Part shown: piece by piece, positions 35,933-45,774 of the stretch
Layout of the letters: each line of letters opens with the position of its first letter
How positions within the stretch are numbered: the first letter of the stretch is position 1
NCBI RefSeq assembly: GCF_019278525.1
Contig: NZ_CP058986.1
Coordinates: 3,053,001-3,117,000, forward strand
DNA from: Polaribacter sp. HaHaR_3_91
Lineage (GTDB): Bacteria > Bacteroidota > Bacteroidia > Flavobacteriales > Flavobacteriaceae
Direction of reading: 5' to 3'
DNA length: 64,000 nt
Translations under genes and position numbers: made by a program
The notes under the pieces: generated by a model
The model's database searches: none
The model's input: the letters and a program-made list of their open reading frames with translations, nothing else
Told to the model about the DNA's origin: nothing

Positions 35933-35940
35933 CAAATATA
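35933..35940 (-). promoter_or_regulatory. Candidate Bacteroidota -7 element of the GH3-SusC-SusD operon
   Basis: Minus strand reads TATATTTG, fitting TAnnTTTG, about 110 bases before the GH3 ATG. The surrounding 100 bases are nearly unchanged in the second copy at 49755. No clear TTG at the upstream position is visible. Confidence 0.35.
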
Positions 35941-36084
35941 GAAAGTTGATGTACTTTTAAGTAAAAGAAAGAATGCATACGCTGTTAATTTTGGATCTTT
36001 TTAAGGTAAAATACCATAAAACAGTACTTCTATTAGCTTTTTGTAGCTAATTTCACATTCAAGAAATATAAAGGAAAAAAGTTG

Positions 36085-36392
36085 TTCTTTTTCTTTGATA
36101 ATAACTTCAGTTGGAAATTTTCTAAAATGTGCTTTTAAACATTTTTGGAAAATAAAATGCAGAAGAAAAACCAACTTTGCTTATAAATGTAGAACCTGTC
36201 TATAATTTTTGATATGCTCTTTCTTATCTAATTATTCTTAATAGGTAGTTTGAGTTTGTTTTGTTAGATATTTAATTTATCTGTATGATTGACTTTTACT
36301 TAAGTTTAATTGACAAGACAATTCCTCTACATTGAAACTAGAATTGTTTAAATTTTAAATTATATAGACTAAAACTTTATTAATAAATTCTT
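36085..36392 (-). pseudogene. Decayed C-terminal (AraC HTH) fragment of the HTCS gene
   Basis: DNA matches the 3' end of the HTCS gene (49910-50226) with many substitutions, small deletions and stop codons. Recognisable pieces include the code for NELNLSKSQSYRKIK and the final KLPTEVVIKEK. It is not translatable as one frame. Confidence 0.8.
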
Positions 36393-36422
36393 AATAATAC
36401 AATTCTATACTAGGTAAAAAGG

Positions 36423-36472
36423 AATAGGGTTAAGACTAAAAGATTTTATCATCCTTTAGCCTTAACCCTATT
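36423..36472 (-). terminator. Long-stem terminator after the xus-like operon
   Basis: Arms AATAGGGTTAAGACTAAA and TTTAGCCTTAACCCTATT are complementary over 18 bases with one G-U pair on the minus strand and a 14-base loop. It lies about 100 bases beyond the last gene of the operon and at the edge of direct repeat copy A. Confidence 0.6.
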
Positions 36473-36476
36473 TCTA

Positions 36477-36514
36477 ATTAACCCTTTAATGTAATATTAC
36501 ATTAAAGGGTTAAT
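36477..36514. terminator. Perfect 38-bp loop-free palindrome, possible terminator
   Basis: Positions 36477-36495 are the exact inverse complement of 36496-36514; arms begin ATTAACCCTTTAATG. It comes first after the stop codon of the lipoprotein gene at 36569 and is followed by the long hairpin at 36423-36472. Both contain GGGTTAA, so the two may be a doubled terminator. The gap 36393-36568 holds nothing else. Confidence 0.55.
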
Positions 36515-36568
36515 GTTATTCAAAATCTAGGAACCTAGCACTTTCAATTAAGTATTTTAATTGGAAGT

Positions 36569-38152
36569 TTATAATTTTTCAAGTTTAACATATCTAACCA
36601 TAATACCGTTGGTTTGATATCCATTATCCAATAAAATCCTAGCCGCATTTGTAGTATCCTTCGTCATAGTAAACACATTTTCATAGGTTGCGTATTCTGA
36701 ATCGGAAAGTGATACACTTCCTTGTGCGCCATAGGCACCCCAACCGTGACGCCCATCACCATCACCAACGGAAAAGCTAAAATTAAAACCTCCTTGACCA
36801 GTAACGGCCTTTAATTCTATAGTAAGTTTATATTTTGCATCTTTCTCTAAAGTAATGCTTGGTTTATACAATTGTAGCGACCATGGGTTGGTTCCAGGAA
36901 CGATATCTGTAGAAATCATAACTCCTTCTTCTACATAAACATTAGAAGAACCACCATCATAACCTTGATTGGTCCAACCATCTATACCGGCAGTGAAATC
37001 AGATTCGTAGATAATCTCCGATCCCAAGGATATAGAAATAGTATCTGCAATACCAGGATAACTAACCACAATTTCCGTAGTTCCGTCTACATAAGCGGTT
37101 CCTTCTGCTGGGTTTGTAGTAATACCATAGATTTCAAAATCTTCTGAGACAACTTTCACGTCACCTTTTCCAGTAACGGCTAAAATTACACTTAAGCCTT
37201 TAAGGTCTATTAATTCTCCAACAGCATAAAGCGTTTTATCAGGTTTAAATTCCAAAGTCATGCTAGTAACATTAATTTGGTTTACGGTTAGAGGTATTCC
37301 TACCATGGTTCCCGTAGCAGTAATTGCTTGAACTTCATTATCCGTAGCCTTCAATTTATCCTCATTGGCCGGCGTGGTGGTAATTCCGAAAGCAGTAAAA
37401 TCATTAAAAGAAAGCTCAAGCTCCAGACCACCTGGAAGTACATAATTAACAACTGTCCTCTCAAGGTTCAACCTTTCACCTACATCATATACATTTTTTG
37501 TAGGACCAGTCACTAAAGTAGCGCTTACTGGTTCAAATGGGATTACATTGATGGATTGAGTAACCTTTACTTCTGTTTCTAAATAAGAAATAACAACACT
37601 TGTATTATTTATGGCCAAAACATCACCATTCAGAGGAGTGGTTGTAAACTTTTTTCCAAAATCAGCAAAAGCCACATCTGCTGTGGTTCCATCCTCCTGT
37701 ACCGTAGTTACTACAAGGTCAGATAAATCTAATATTTCTCCACTTACATAATTCGTCTTAGGTTCTGTTTTTACTCTAAGCTCTACTATATCATTGGTAA
37801 CATCTATGGCCTGAATCATACCTTTTCCAGTATTACCTACCGTTATAATCACGGCTTCATCAGAAAAATCTAATACTTTTCCATTGGTTGGCTCTGTGGT
37901 AATTCCTTTTTCTTCAAAAGAAGAATAAGGTATATCTTCACCATTCTCTCCTTCACCTAAGGTGATTATCATACTGGTAAGATCTAATGTTTCTCCCAAA
38001 ACATACTTTACTTTGGGTTGCGTTTTCATTGAAATTCCACTTAATCTCGAATAAGTATTTTCTTCATCGTCACTACAAGATGTGCACAATAATATTAAAG
38101 GCAATACAATGGCAACGAACTTAAATAGTAAATTATTTATATTTTTTATCAT
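36569..38152 (-). CDS. Surface lipoprotein: four Ig-like (Big_3) repeats + C-terminal CBM
   Basis: A 527-residue lipoprotein (lipobox LLCTSC). Four repeats of about 85 residues share the pattern K.NYVSGEILDLSDLVVT...FGITTTP, a bacterial Ig-like group 3 fold. The final 150 residues (ESDFTAGIDGWTNQGYDGG, KYKLTIELKAVTGQGG, YVKLEKL) look like a CBM4/9/22-type carbohydrate-binding beta-sandwich. The Ig rod would push the binding domain out from the cell. It is the last gene of the xus-like operon, four bases after the DUF1735/DUF5627 gene, comparable to the glycan-binding proteins at this position in gut Bacteroides xylan loci. Confidence 0.75.
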   Translation of the reverse strand: MIKNINNLLFKFVAIVLPLILLCTSCSDDEENTYSRLSGISMKTQPKVKYVLGETLDLTSMIITLGEGENGEDIPYSSFEEKGITTEPTNGKVLDFSDEAVIITVGNTGKGMIQAIDVTNDIVELRVKTEPKTNYVSGEILDLSDLVVTTVQEDGTTADVAFADFGKKFTTTPLNGDVLAINNTSVVISYLETEVKVTQSINVIPFEPVSATLVTGPTKNVYDVGERLNLERTVVNYVLPGGLELELSFNDFTAFGITTTPANEDKLKATDNEVQAITATGTMVGIPLTVNQINVTSMTLEFKPDKTLYAVGELIDLKGLSVILAVTGKGDVKVVSEDFEIYGITTNPAEGTAYVDGTTEIVVSYPGIADTISISLGSEIIYESDFTAGIDGWTNQGYDGGSSNVYVEEGVMISTDIVPGTNPWSLQLYKPSITLEKDAKYKLTIELKAVTGQGGFNFSFSVGDGDGRHGWGAYGAQGSVSLSDSEYATYENVFTMTKDTTNAARILLDNGYQTNGIMVRYVKLEKL

Positions 38153-38155
38153 TAT

Positions 38156-39184
38156 CTATAGGTCTTTAAGTTCAACTGTAAACTCTTCAAAGATGGCTGT
38201 TCTATCTCGTATTACTAAAGTATCCTTTACGGTATGTGTCTCTGCGTTAACGGCATCTTTATAAGTATAATTTAAATAAATTACATCTTTTTTATTTCCT
38301 CCAAAAGAATCTCCGTCTTCAACAAATTGACCGGTACCTGTAACTCCATAAGGATCGTTTTTATAACTACTTATAGTACAAGTGTTATCCTCATTAAAGG
38401 AAAGTTCCATAATAACATTACCTGGGCTAGAGTTTTCACCACGCCCAATAAGGTTTTGATATTTAACCTTGTCCATTCCTGCTGTTTCTAAAAGTGTTAA
38501 TTCATCTCTCTCTACAAAACCTGCATTATATACCCTTCCTACTGTAGAGGTAGGATCCGTAATCATATCATTACCTCTTCTAAGGTAGTTACCGTGAAAC
38601 CTGTTCATAAATTTAATACCAAACAAGGTATAATCCTTCGGAAGTACATCCCAATCTAACGGGTTTACACGATCTGGATTAGACATAAAGCTCCTTCCTA
38701 CGGACAAGGTATCTAAATTATCAGCCTTGGTCATTACCAACGGAATTACATAATTAGTGGTATTTACTTTACCAAACGACAAGGTGTCTTTAAAAAACGC
38801 ATCACGTAATTGAACTTGAATCCTTCCCTTGGTAGAACCAGAGGGAATAGATACAGGACTTACCGTTTCAAACGTATAATATTCTGCAGGAAGTGCCTTT
38901 ACATTTGCTACGTTGTTTAAAAGAGTATTGTCTACTTCAAAATAGATTTTTCGTTCTTTATCGTTTGTATAAACTCCAGTCATCAAGGCAGTTATTTCGA
39001 ACCTATAATCATTATCATTATCGTTAAAGGCCAAATCATAATCTCCTAGTATAAGAGTACGGGCTGGGGTTTGATAAGGAAAATAAGCTCCTTGAAAATC
39101 GTAATCATCAAACTCCGGTTCGGTGTTGCTGCATGATAAAGCTATCAGAGCACCTATTAATAAAACTATATTTTTTGTATTCAT
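38156..39184 (-). CDS. DUF1735/DUF5627-type surface lipoprotein
   Basis: A 342-residue lipoprotein (lipobox ALSC). The first half fits DUF1735 (EPEFDDYDFQGAYFPYQTPA, KIYFEVDNTLL, GSTKGRIQVQLRDAFF, YVIPLVMTKADN) and the second half fits DUF5627, a barrel-like domain (GIKFMNRFHGNYLRRGND). Such proteins follow SusD genes and are taken to be surface glycan-binding proteins. It lies 101 bases downstream of SusD and four bases upstream of the Ig/CBM lipoprotein. Confidence 0.7.
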   Translation of the reverse strand: MNTKNIVLLIGALIALSCSNTEPEFDDYDFQGAYFPYQTPARTLILGDYDLAFNDNDNDYRFEITALMTGVYTNDKERKIYFEVDNTLLNNVANVKALPAEYYTFETVSPVSIPSGSTKGRIQVQLRDAFFKDTLSFGKVNTTNYVIPLVMTKADNLDTLSVGRSFMSNPDRVNPLDWDVLPKDYTLFGIKFMNRFHGNYLRRGNDMITDPTSTVGRVYNAGFVERDELTLLETAGMDKVKYQNLIGRGENSSPGNVIMELSFNEDNTCTISSYKNDPYGVTGTGQFVEDGDSFGGNKKDVIYLNYTYKDAVNAETHTVKDTLVIRDRTAIFEEFTVELKDL

Positions 39185-39285
39185 TAATGAAGAATTTATT
39201 ATTATTAAACATATTTTGGATTTAGTTCTCGACCCCTACCAGGAACCTAAACCAAACCTAATTTATTTTCTGGTTATACGATAGG

Positions 39286-41010
39286 TTACCAACCTTGGTT
39301 CTGTTCTAATTTATTAAATTTAACTATCTCGTTCTGTGGTATTGGGCCATAATTGGCATTATCACCATAAATTCTAGATTCAACATTTAAAATTGTATAA
39401 TTAGCCCCATTATATTTCGCTCCTTTAGCGTTAGGTGTATTATCCAAAATCCCCCATCGTCTTAGGTCGTACATACGATACCCTTCAAAACAAAGTTCTA
39501 ATCTGCGTTCGTTTCTAATCAATTCTCGCATATCTGCTTTAGAAGTGATACTAGACAAGTAAGCATCCCCATTACTTAGACCTACTCCAGCTCTAGACCG
39601 GATCGCTCCAATTATAGAACGAGCACTCATACCGTTTACCATATTATCAGGACCTCCTAATTCATTGGCAGCTTCAGCCAACAATAGATATAGATCCGTA
39701 TAGCGTAGATAAATACTCATTTTTTCTGTTGTAGTTGTACTTCCATCATTGCTGATTACTAAACCTGGAGCTACCAATTTCTTCATGTAGAAACCAGAAC
39801 GTGTAGATTTACCTTGCACCTTATCCACCTCATCACTACCGCCACCGACACCGGTATTGATAACTCTACCATTAAGATCGTTGCCATTGTATAATATGTA
39901 CAAAGCCAAACGAGGATCTCTATTGGTATATGGATTCGCTGCATCGTAATCTGGGTGAGAAGTTGAGAACGGAGTACCGTCTAACATTGGAAATGCATCT
40001 ACTAAGTTCTGAGTAGGATTTACAGCTCCATCTCCATTTAAAGAAGGCGGAAAATTAGCTTCCTCTACCCATGCAGAACTATATACATTTTCTCTCCATA
40101 GTACTTCTGGAAAATTACGGGTACCGTTAGGAAAATCGTAAAAATTGGTTAACCCATTTGGATCCAATCCTACTACTCCTCCGTTATCGTTCAATAGACC
40201 ACCCAAAATATTGGCTGCTATTTGGTAATTATCTCCAGATCCGTTTAAGAATGCTGGACTAGCTGCCAATATATTTAATTTTGCTTGAATGGCTTTAATA
40301 ATCCTTCCGCTAACACGACCATCTTGAGAACTACCAAAAACAAACTGATATCTTTCAGCATCAATATCATTATACCTTGAAGGGCGTTTTGCAAGATCTC
40401 CATCCCAATCCATTGGCAAATACTCTAAGGCTTCCTCTAAATCTGTATTGATACGATTCACCGTTTCTTGAAAGCCTAATCTTGGTATGTTAAAATCAGC
40501 ATCAAAAGATAATAACTCAGAAATATAAGGTATTCCTAATAATTCACCTGAATTGTTCTTACCTCCATGTTCTTGTAAAATCCAAAAATGTCTTATCGCT
40601 CTCAACGCAATTGCTTCACCGCGCATCCTTTCCTTAAAAAGTTGATTGGTAATAGTATCTCTTTTCCAAAACACATTATCAATAACATCTAGGAAGTTGT
40701 TCACATATAGAATTTGCTCATACTGTCCCCATCTACTTGTAGGTGTATTTTGAGAATTCCATTCACCTGTAGCCATACGTGTATAATTGTTAACTACATT
40801 ATTTACTGCATCGTCAGTTGCCACATCACTAAAAGAATACTGATTAGGCATTTCATCATAGCCGTTAAGCAGTAAGCCTTCGGCAAAGACGGGATCAATG
40901 TTTAATCGCTCTTCCCCTAGTAGGTTTTCATCTAAGGGCTCGAACATAGTACAAGCACCTGCGGATAAAAGAACCAAAACTATCGCTGTATATTTAAAAA
41001 TATTATTCAT
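39286..41010 (-). CDS. SusD/RagB-family lipoprotein (second of tandem pair)
   Basis: A 574-residue lipoprotein (lipobox AGAC). SusD features are IALRAIRHFWILQEHGGKN, RYTDLYLLLAEAANELGG, RNERRLELCFEGYRMYDLRRW and the end LEQNQGW. It lies 22 bases after its SusC gene. It differs clearly from both other SusD proteins in the window. By position it corresponds to XusD of gut xylan loci. Confidence 0.92.
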   Translation of the reverse strand: MNNIFKYTAIVLVLLSAGACTMFEPLDENLLGEERLNIDPVFAEGLLLNGYDEMPNQYSFSDVATDDAVNNVVNNYTRMATGEWNSQNTPTSRWGQYEQILYVNNFLDVIDNVFWKRDTITNQLFKERMRGEAIALRAIRHFWILQEHGGKNNSGELLGIPYISELLSFDADFNIPRLGFQETVNRINTDLEEALEYLPMDWDGDLAKRPSRYNDIDAERYQFVFGSSQDGRVSGRIIKAIQAKLNILAASPAFLNGSGDNYQIAANILGGLLNDNGGVVGLDPNGLTNFYDFPNGTRNFPEVLWRENVYSSAWVEEANFPPSLNGDGAVNPTQNLVDAFPMLDGTPFSTSHPDYDAANPYTNRDPRLALYILYNGNDLNGRVINTGVGGGSDEVDKVQGKSTRSGFYMKKLVAPGLVISNDGSTTTTEKMSIYLRYTDLYLLLAEAANELGGPDNMVNGMSARSIIGAIRSRAGVGLSNGDAYLSSITSKADMRELIRNERRLELCFEGYRMYDLRRWGILDNTPNAKGAKYNGANYTILNVESRIYGDNANYGPIPQNEIVKFNKLEQNQGW

Positions 41011-41032
41011 GTCTAAAATCTATTTTTTTTAG

Positions 41033-43891
41033 TTAAAACTTCATTCTAAGTCCCAAAGAATAGTAACGGTACATTGGGCTATTACTTAATTGCAGTTCTC
41101 GAATGTCCTTGTTTTTTGAAATCTCTGCAAGATTTGATCCGGAAGCAAATACACTAAAATCTTGCATCTTCATCTTCTGTACCCAATTTGTTGGTAGATC
41201 ATAAGTCAATTGTACACGTTGCAACCTAAAGTTACTATTGTCATACAACCAAAAGTCTGAGTTTACACCTAAGTTGTTTGTATTTGGCAATGAAGACAGT
41301 CTCGGAAAAGTTGCCGTATTAGCTGTTTCTGGAGTCCAACGCCCACGAACCACTTCAGAGTATTTTTGATCTCCTTGAGGACGATAATAGTTACCATCGG
41401 CTACACCATTACCTCCAACTTCGGCAGTTAAAAGTGCAAAGAGAGTAAAAGGACCATAATCTAAGGTAATATCAGAACTGAAAGTCCAAGGAGAATCCCA
41501 TCGACCTATGGAAACTTCATCTTGATTGTTTACCACTCCATCGTTGTTTATATCTTTATAACGAATATCTCCTGGCTGTAATGCCCCAAACTGCGTAGGT
41601 ATACCTGCATTAAGGGAACCATCCGTGTTAAAATCATCCTCCCCAAAGAAGCCCATAGACTTCAAGCCAAAAATAGCATTTACAGGTTTACCCTCTCTAT
41701 TCTGGTACTCGTCTGCATAAACTTCATCTACCTTCTTTCTAGTAGAATTGGTGTATAATACTCTGGCACCGATGTTCATTCCAAACTCACCAAAACGATC
41801 TAAATAGTTGGCACCGAATTCAAAACCAGAATATTTATCAGCGTTGAAATTAGAATAAGGTCTAAATCCTCCATAGTATTCTGGATACACAGTGGTTGCA
41901 TTGATTACTTGGTCTGTCAAATCAGATCTAAAAACATTAGCCTCTACCCATAATTTTTTAGCAATCAAGGCTTCGAAACCAAGGTTATAGTCCATTCTTT
42001 TTTCCATACCCAAATTAGTATTCTGACCTCTGGCTATTGTCGTGTATTGGTTATTGAAACCAGAACCATTAGCATCTCCCCAATTATAAAATCCATTATT
42101 ACCACCTTGTTGATAAATAGCATCATATAAAAAATATCCATCAATACCTATATCAGAATAAACAACTCCCATAGAAGATCGTAGTTTTAAATAATTTAAC
42201 CAAGAAGAATCTTTTAAAGACTCTTCTTCAGAAAGTACATAGGCAAAACCTAAGGTAGGAGCAAACTTACCACGATTTCCTTCTGCTAATTTTATAGAAT
42301 TTACATAAGACGCATTAAAATCGAACATCAATTTGTTCTTGTATTTATAATTAACGCTCAATCCTAAATGGCTATTCTTAGAAGATTGTTTTTCGTCTAT
42401 AACCTGAGTGCTATTTGCAAGCGCTATTAAAGAAGTATTAATCTCATGATTTTTGCCTAACATTTTCTCGTAGTTAATCATCCCATAGAAACCGTAACGA
42501 ATAGTAAACACATTAGAATTAATATTTTCTGTAAGTCCAGCAATGTCATTATCCCTTATGTTTTCCAATCCTATAATCTTACCCTCATCACTCCAAGTAG
42601 GCTCATAAGCGGCAAACTGATTTACATTACTAGTATTGTAGAAATTATAAAAATCAAAACTCAAATAGGTTTTAGCCGATAATCCCTCAATAACAGCACT
42701 CAAATCAAAATCGATTGCATTGTTTACCTGACTTATTCTTGTTAAGTTGGTAGTACGCCCACCAGCATATACATTAGCCAAAGGCACATTGTCTCTAAAA
42801 TTTCGATTTCCCCCTATAAGGAATCCATTAAATTTATTGGCAGCTTGTAAAACACCTGCTAATTCTGGATAGTTCGTGACATCTACAGCACTAATAGGTA
42901 ATAAAGGAGAATATAGGTTTGGTCTAAAATTGTTACCTTCATCGTAAAGATTAGTTAAAGAAGCTTTATTTTGTTCAATAACAGCAATCATATCAAAGCT
43001 ACTCTTGATCCAGTCATTTACTCGAAAGTCTATATTACCACGAACATTAAAACGCTTAACACCTTTATCGTTATCGGTAACATTCTGTATTGTCTGATCG
43101 TTCCTAAAACCAACATTGATATAATATTTGGTATCTTCTACGGATCCTGAGAAATCTGCCACCACATTGGTAAATGAAGCGTTATCTTTCATATAATCAC
43201 TACTGTAAAAATCTACATTAGGATACCTGTAAGGATTTACTCCACTGGCGTGATTAGCAATTTCTTCGTCGGAAAAACTTGGAGGTGCACCGTCATTAAC
43301 TCTAGCTTCGTTAAAAAGCGTCATATATTCAGCAGATCCCAGATAATTTGGCATTCTTGTAGGAAATTTGATCCCTGAACTAACACTTACATTAAACTCT
43401 TGCTTTACTGCACCACGTTTCGTTTTTACCACGATAACTCCATTCTTTCCCATAGCACCATAAAGAGCTACTGCATTGGCATCTTTTAGAATGGTGATTT
43501 CCTCGATTTCTTCCATATTTAGCAAATCGATACTTCTACCTGGAATACCATCTACAACGATTAAGGCAGAACCTAAACCACGGATGTTGTCGCTTCCTTT
43601 AAGCCCAAGCATTCTACCTGATATGGCATCGCGAACCCATTGGGTGTTATCATATTTAAGGAAATCATCGGGTTCGATAGTTGATACAGCACCAACCACG
43701 TCTATATTCTCTCGATTCTGGAATCCTAAATTTACTTCTTCCTTAATTTTGGATACCAATTTATTGGTATTCATTTTAATGGAATCGGTTGTTGCGGTTA
43801 AATCATTGTCCTGAGCGGATACTGTAAGGGAAAACATCACAGAGACGCAACCAAACAACAATGATTTTTTATATTTATTAAAGTGTGTCAT
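41033..43891 (-). CDS. SusC-family TonB-dependent transporter lacking the N-terminal CarboxypepD domain
   Basis: A 952-residue outer-membrane protein with a signal peptide (ending TVSAQ). Unlike the other two SusC proteins, no VTGVV...G..LPGV domain follows; a short linker (NTNKLVSKIKEEVNLGFQN) leads directly to ENIDVVGAVSTIEPDDF and a plug with SALIVVDGIPGRSIDL and ILKDANAVALYGAMGKNGV. The barrel is complete and ends GLRMKF. In Bacteroides xylan loci the second transporter of the tandem is similarly different. It is 39 bases downstream of the first SusD. Confidence 0.92.
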   Translation of the reverse strand: MTHFNKYKKSLLFGCVSVMFSLTVSAQDNDLTATTDSIKMNTNKLVSKIKEEVNLGFQNRENIDVVGAVSTIEPDDFLKYDNTQWVRDAISGRMLGLKGSDNIRGLGSALIVVDGIPGRSIDLLNMEEIEEITILKDANAVALYGAMGKNGVIVVKTKRGAVKQEFNVSVSSGIKFPTRMPNYLGSAEYMTLFNEARVNDGAPPSFSDEEIANHASGVNPYRYPNVDFYSSDYMKDNASFTNVVADFSGSVEDTKYYINVGFRNDQTIQNVTDNDKGVKRFNVRGNIDFRVNDWIKSSFDMIAVIEQNKASLTNLYDEGNNFRPNLYSPLLPISAVDVTNYPELAGVLQAANKFNGFLIGGNRNFRDNVPLANVYAGGRTTNLTRISQVNNAIDFDLSAVIEGLSAKTYLSFDFYNFYNTSNVNQFAAYEPTWSDEGKIIGLENIRDNDIAGLTENINSNVFTIRYGFYGMINYEKMLGKNHEINTSLIALANSTQVIDEKQSSKNSHLGLSVNYKYKNKLMFDFNASYVNSIKLAEGNRGKFAPTLGFAYVLSEEESLKDSSWLNYLKLRSSMGVVYSDIGIDGYFLYDAIYQQGGNNGFYNWGDANGSGFNNQYTTIARGQNTNLGMEKRMDYNLGFEALIAKKLWVEANVFRSDLTDQVINATTVYPEYYGGFRPYSNFNADKYSGFEFGANYLDRFGEFGMNIGARVLYTNSTRKKVDEVYADEYQNREGKPVNAIFGLKSMGFFGEDDFNTDGSLNAGIPTQFGALQPGDIRYKDINNDGVVNNQDEVSIGRWDSPWTFSSDITLDYGPFTLFALLTAEVGGNGVADGNYYRPQGDQKYSEVVRGRWTPETANTATFPRLSSLPNTNNLGVNSDFWLYDNSNFRLQRVQLTYDLPTNWVQKMKMQDFSVFASGSNLAEISKNKDIRELQLSNSPMYRYYSLGLRMKF

Positions 43892-43930
43892 AGATTATTT
43901 ATATTAACAAATAGTGAAACAGTTTTGATT

Positions 43931-45763
43931 TTACCATCCTGGGTTTTGTGGGAATCCTTCGTACAATTCCGTATCATTCTGAGGAAATGGTAACCAATAA
44001 TGTTTTTCATCAAAAACTTTAGTACGTATTATTTCTTCTCTAAAATTGATTGGTTTTCCAGCTGCATTTCTGTCAAAACGAATACCTGTTTTCAAACGGT
44101 ATTTCATATCTGTACCCAATTTCCAACGTCTTACATCCATCCAGCGGTGGTTTTCGTAACTCATTTCTACGGCTCTTTCTCTACGGATCTCATCCATAAA
44201 TTTGTTTACACTGGTTAAATTCTGTGGCTTAACATTTAAACTTCCGTCAGGAACGGCACGTTCACGTATGGCGTTGATGGCGTCTACTGCCGACATATTG
44301 AATCCCGGTGCTTTTCCGTCTAATCCATAAGCCATTACAGCTGCCTCTGCATACATAAGGTAGACATCGGTAAGCCTTACATGAGATCTCCATCCAAATG
44401 CTTCTACATTATCGAACTTATTGAAATTTCTTGGAGACCATTTTTTCATTCCATACCCTGTTAAGGAACCAGTATTCTGGTTAGGATTACGGTGTGCTCC
44501 ATCATTATATAATTGGGCATATCGGTGTACTTCATCAGCGCCAGTTGCGGCTCCTATGTTATCAATTAACTGATCACCATCAACAACAATCCATTTGTTA
44601 AAACGGGGATCTCTATTTTTCCAAGGATCCTGAGGATCGTACAAAGGACTATCGTCACATGACAAACCATCCTTCATACCAAAATAATTATGGATATAAT
44701 TATGGGTAGGAGCTGCACCTGTATCACCAGAACTCATTGCAACATCTGTTAACTGCCATATAGACGGTAAATACTTAGGATACCAACCTACGTTTCCTGG
44801 TTGACTTAAAATAAACTCAGAAGAATAAGGATACTGTCCGTTCTCAGAATAGAACACAGAACCATAATTATCCCAAGGCACCAGTTGATATCTAGGCATT
44901 TGTATTACCTGAGCTAATGCTTCGGCAGCTTTTATACTCAATTCCTTATTATATCCATAGGTATCATTACTACCTTGCATTAATGGGCTAGCTGCATATA
45001 AAAGATTCTTTCCTTTCATAGCCATGGCCGCACCTTTGGTAATACGGAACATATTCTGTCCTCTAGTCTTAGCGCCAGGAGCCCAACTTGTATCGTCCCA
45101 ATCTACAGGAAGCAATGCAATGGCTTTATCAAAATCTGCATCTATTTTTAATGCCGTTTCAGACCATTCTGCAGGTCTTGGCAACTGCCAATCGTCCTCT
45201 AAAACCCTATCTATATATGGTATAGAACCCCAGAATTTCATAATTTCATGATGAAAAAACGCTCTAAAGAAATAGGACTGTCCCATAATTGCATCCCTTT
45301 CCTGTTGTGTAGCATCTACCATTAAGGTCTCTGCATTTTCAATAGCTATGTTTGCTTTTCGTATACCTTGCCAGCTACTTACCCAAACAGAACTTCTATC
45401 AAAAGGATAATCTGAATTAGTATCCTTTGGATTACCGTTACCCGAACCTTGGTTAATCATAAACATACCTCTTTGGTTTGCCCATTGACCGTATTCACCC
45501 TGATCTACCGCAAAATCAAACATCCAAGTACGGTTATTTACAGATTCTTCACCATAATAGCCGTAATACTGCCAGAAAGCTCCGGCATAATCAACCATCA
45601 TAGCATACATTTCTTCTACCCAACCTTGAGAATTGTCAAAATCTTGAAAAACTTCATCGATGCTTAGGTCGGTTTCAATTGTTTTATCTAAATATTCTTC
45701 ACAGGAAACTGTAAGTGTTCCTATCAAAAATAAGCAGCATATTATTTTAAATATTTTTTTCAT
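43931..45763 (-). CDS. SusD/RagB-family lipoprotein (first of tandem pair)
   Basis: A 610-residue lipoprotein (lipobox TVSC), long for the family. SusD features are GQSYFFRAFFHHEIMKFWG, RLTDVYLMYAEAAVMAYG, RRERAVEMSYENHRWMDVRRW and the end PQNPGW. The aromatic-rich N-terminal region (GAFWQYYGYYGEES) may face the ligand. It lies 11 bases after the SusC gene at 45775. Confidence 0.93.
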   Translation of the reverse strand: MKKIFKIICCLFLIGTLTVSCEEYLDKTIETDLSIDEVFQDFDNSQGWVEEMYAMMVDYAGAFWQYYGYYGEESVNNRTWMFDFAVDQGEYGQWANQRGMFMINQGSGNGNPKDTNSDYPFDRSSVWVSSWQGIRKANIAIENAETLMVDATQQERDAIMGQSYFFRAFFHHEIMKFWGSIPYIDRVLEDDWQLPRPAEWSETALKIDADFDKAIALLPVDWDDTSWAPGAKTRGQNMFRITKGAAMAMKGKNLLYAASPLMQGSNDTYGYNKELSIKAAEALAQVIQMPRYQLVPWDNYGSVFYSENGQYPYSSEFILSQPGNVGWYPKYLPSIWQLTDVAMSSGDTGAAPTHNYIHNYFGMKDGLSCDDSPLYDPQDPWKNRDPRFNKWIVVDGDQLIDNIGAATGADEVHRYAQLYNDGAHRNPNQNTGSLTGYGMKKWSPRNFNKFDNVEAFGWRSHVRLTDVYLMYAEAAVMAYGLDGKAPGFNMSAVDAINAIRERAVPDGSLNVKPQNLTSVNKFMDEIRRERAVEMSYENHRWMDVRRWKLGTDMKYRLKTGIRFDRNAAGKPINFREEIIRTKVFDEKHYWLPFPQNDTELYEGFPQNPGW

Positions 45764-45774
45764 TGTTATCGCTC

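Larger units (their letters stand above)
35672..36392 (-). repeat. Direct repeat copy A: GH3 5' end + promoter + decayed HTCS 3' end
   Basis: About 720 bp that align almost end to end with 49503-50226. The left part is the working 5' end of the GH3 gene, the middle its upstream region, and the right part (36085-36392) a decayed copy of the HTCS C-terminal coding sequence. The middle is the best conserved part, for example the stretch around ATGATATTTCTTATGGGATA at 35881. Confidence 0.85.

Noticed and set aside
43476..43814. Plus-strand ORF of 112 codons
   Set aside because: It is antisense to the plug domain of a SusC gene and rich in Ser/Ile runs typical of shadow frames.
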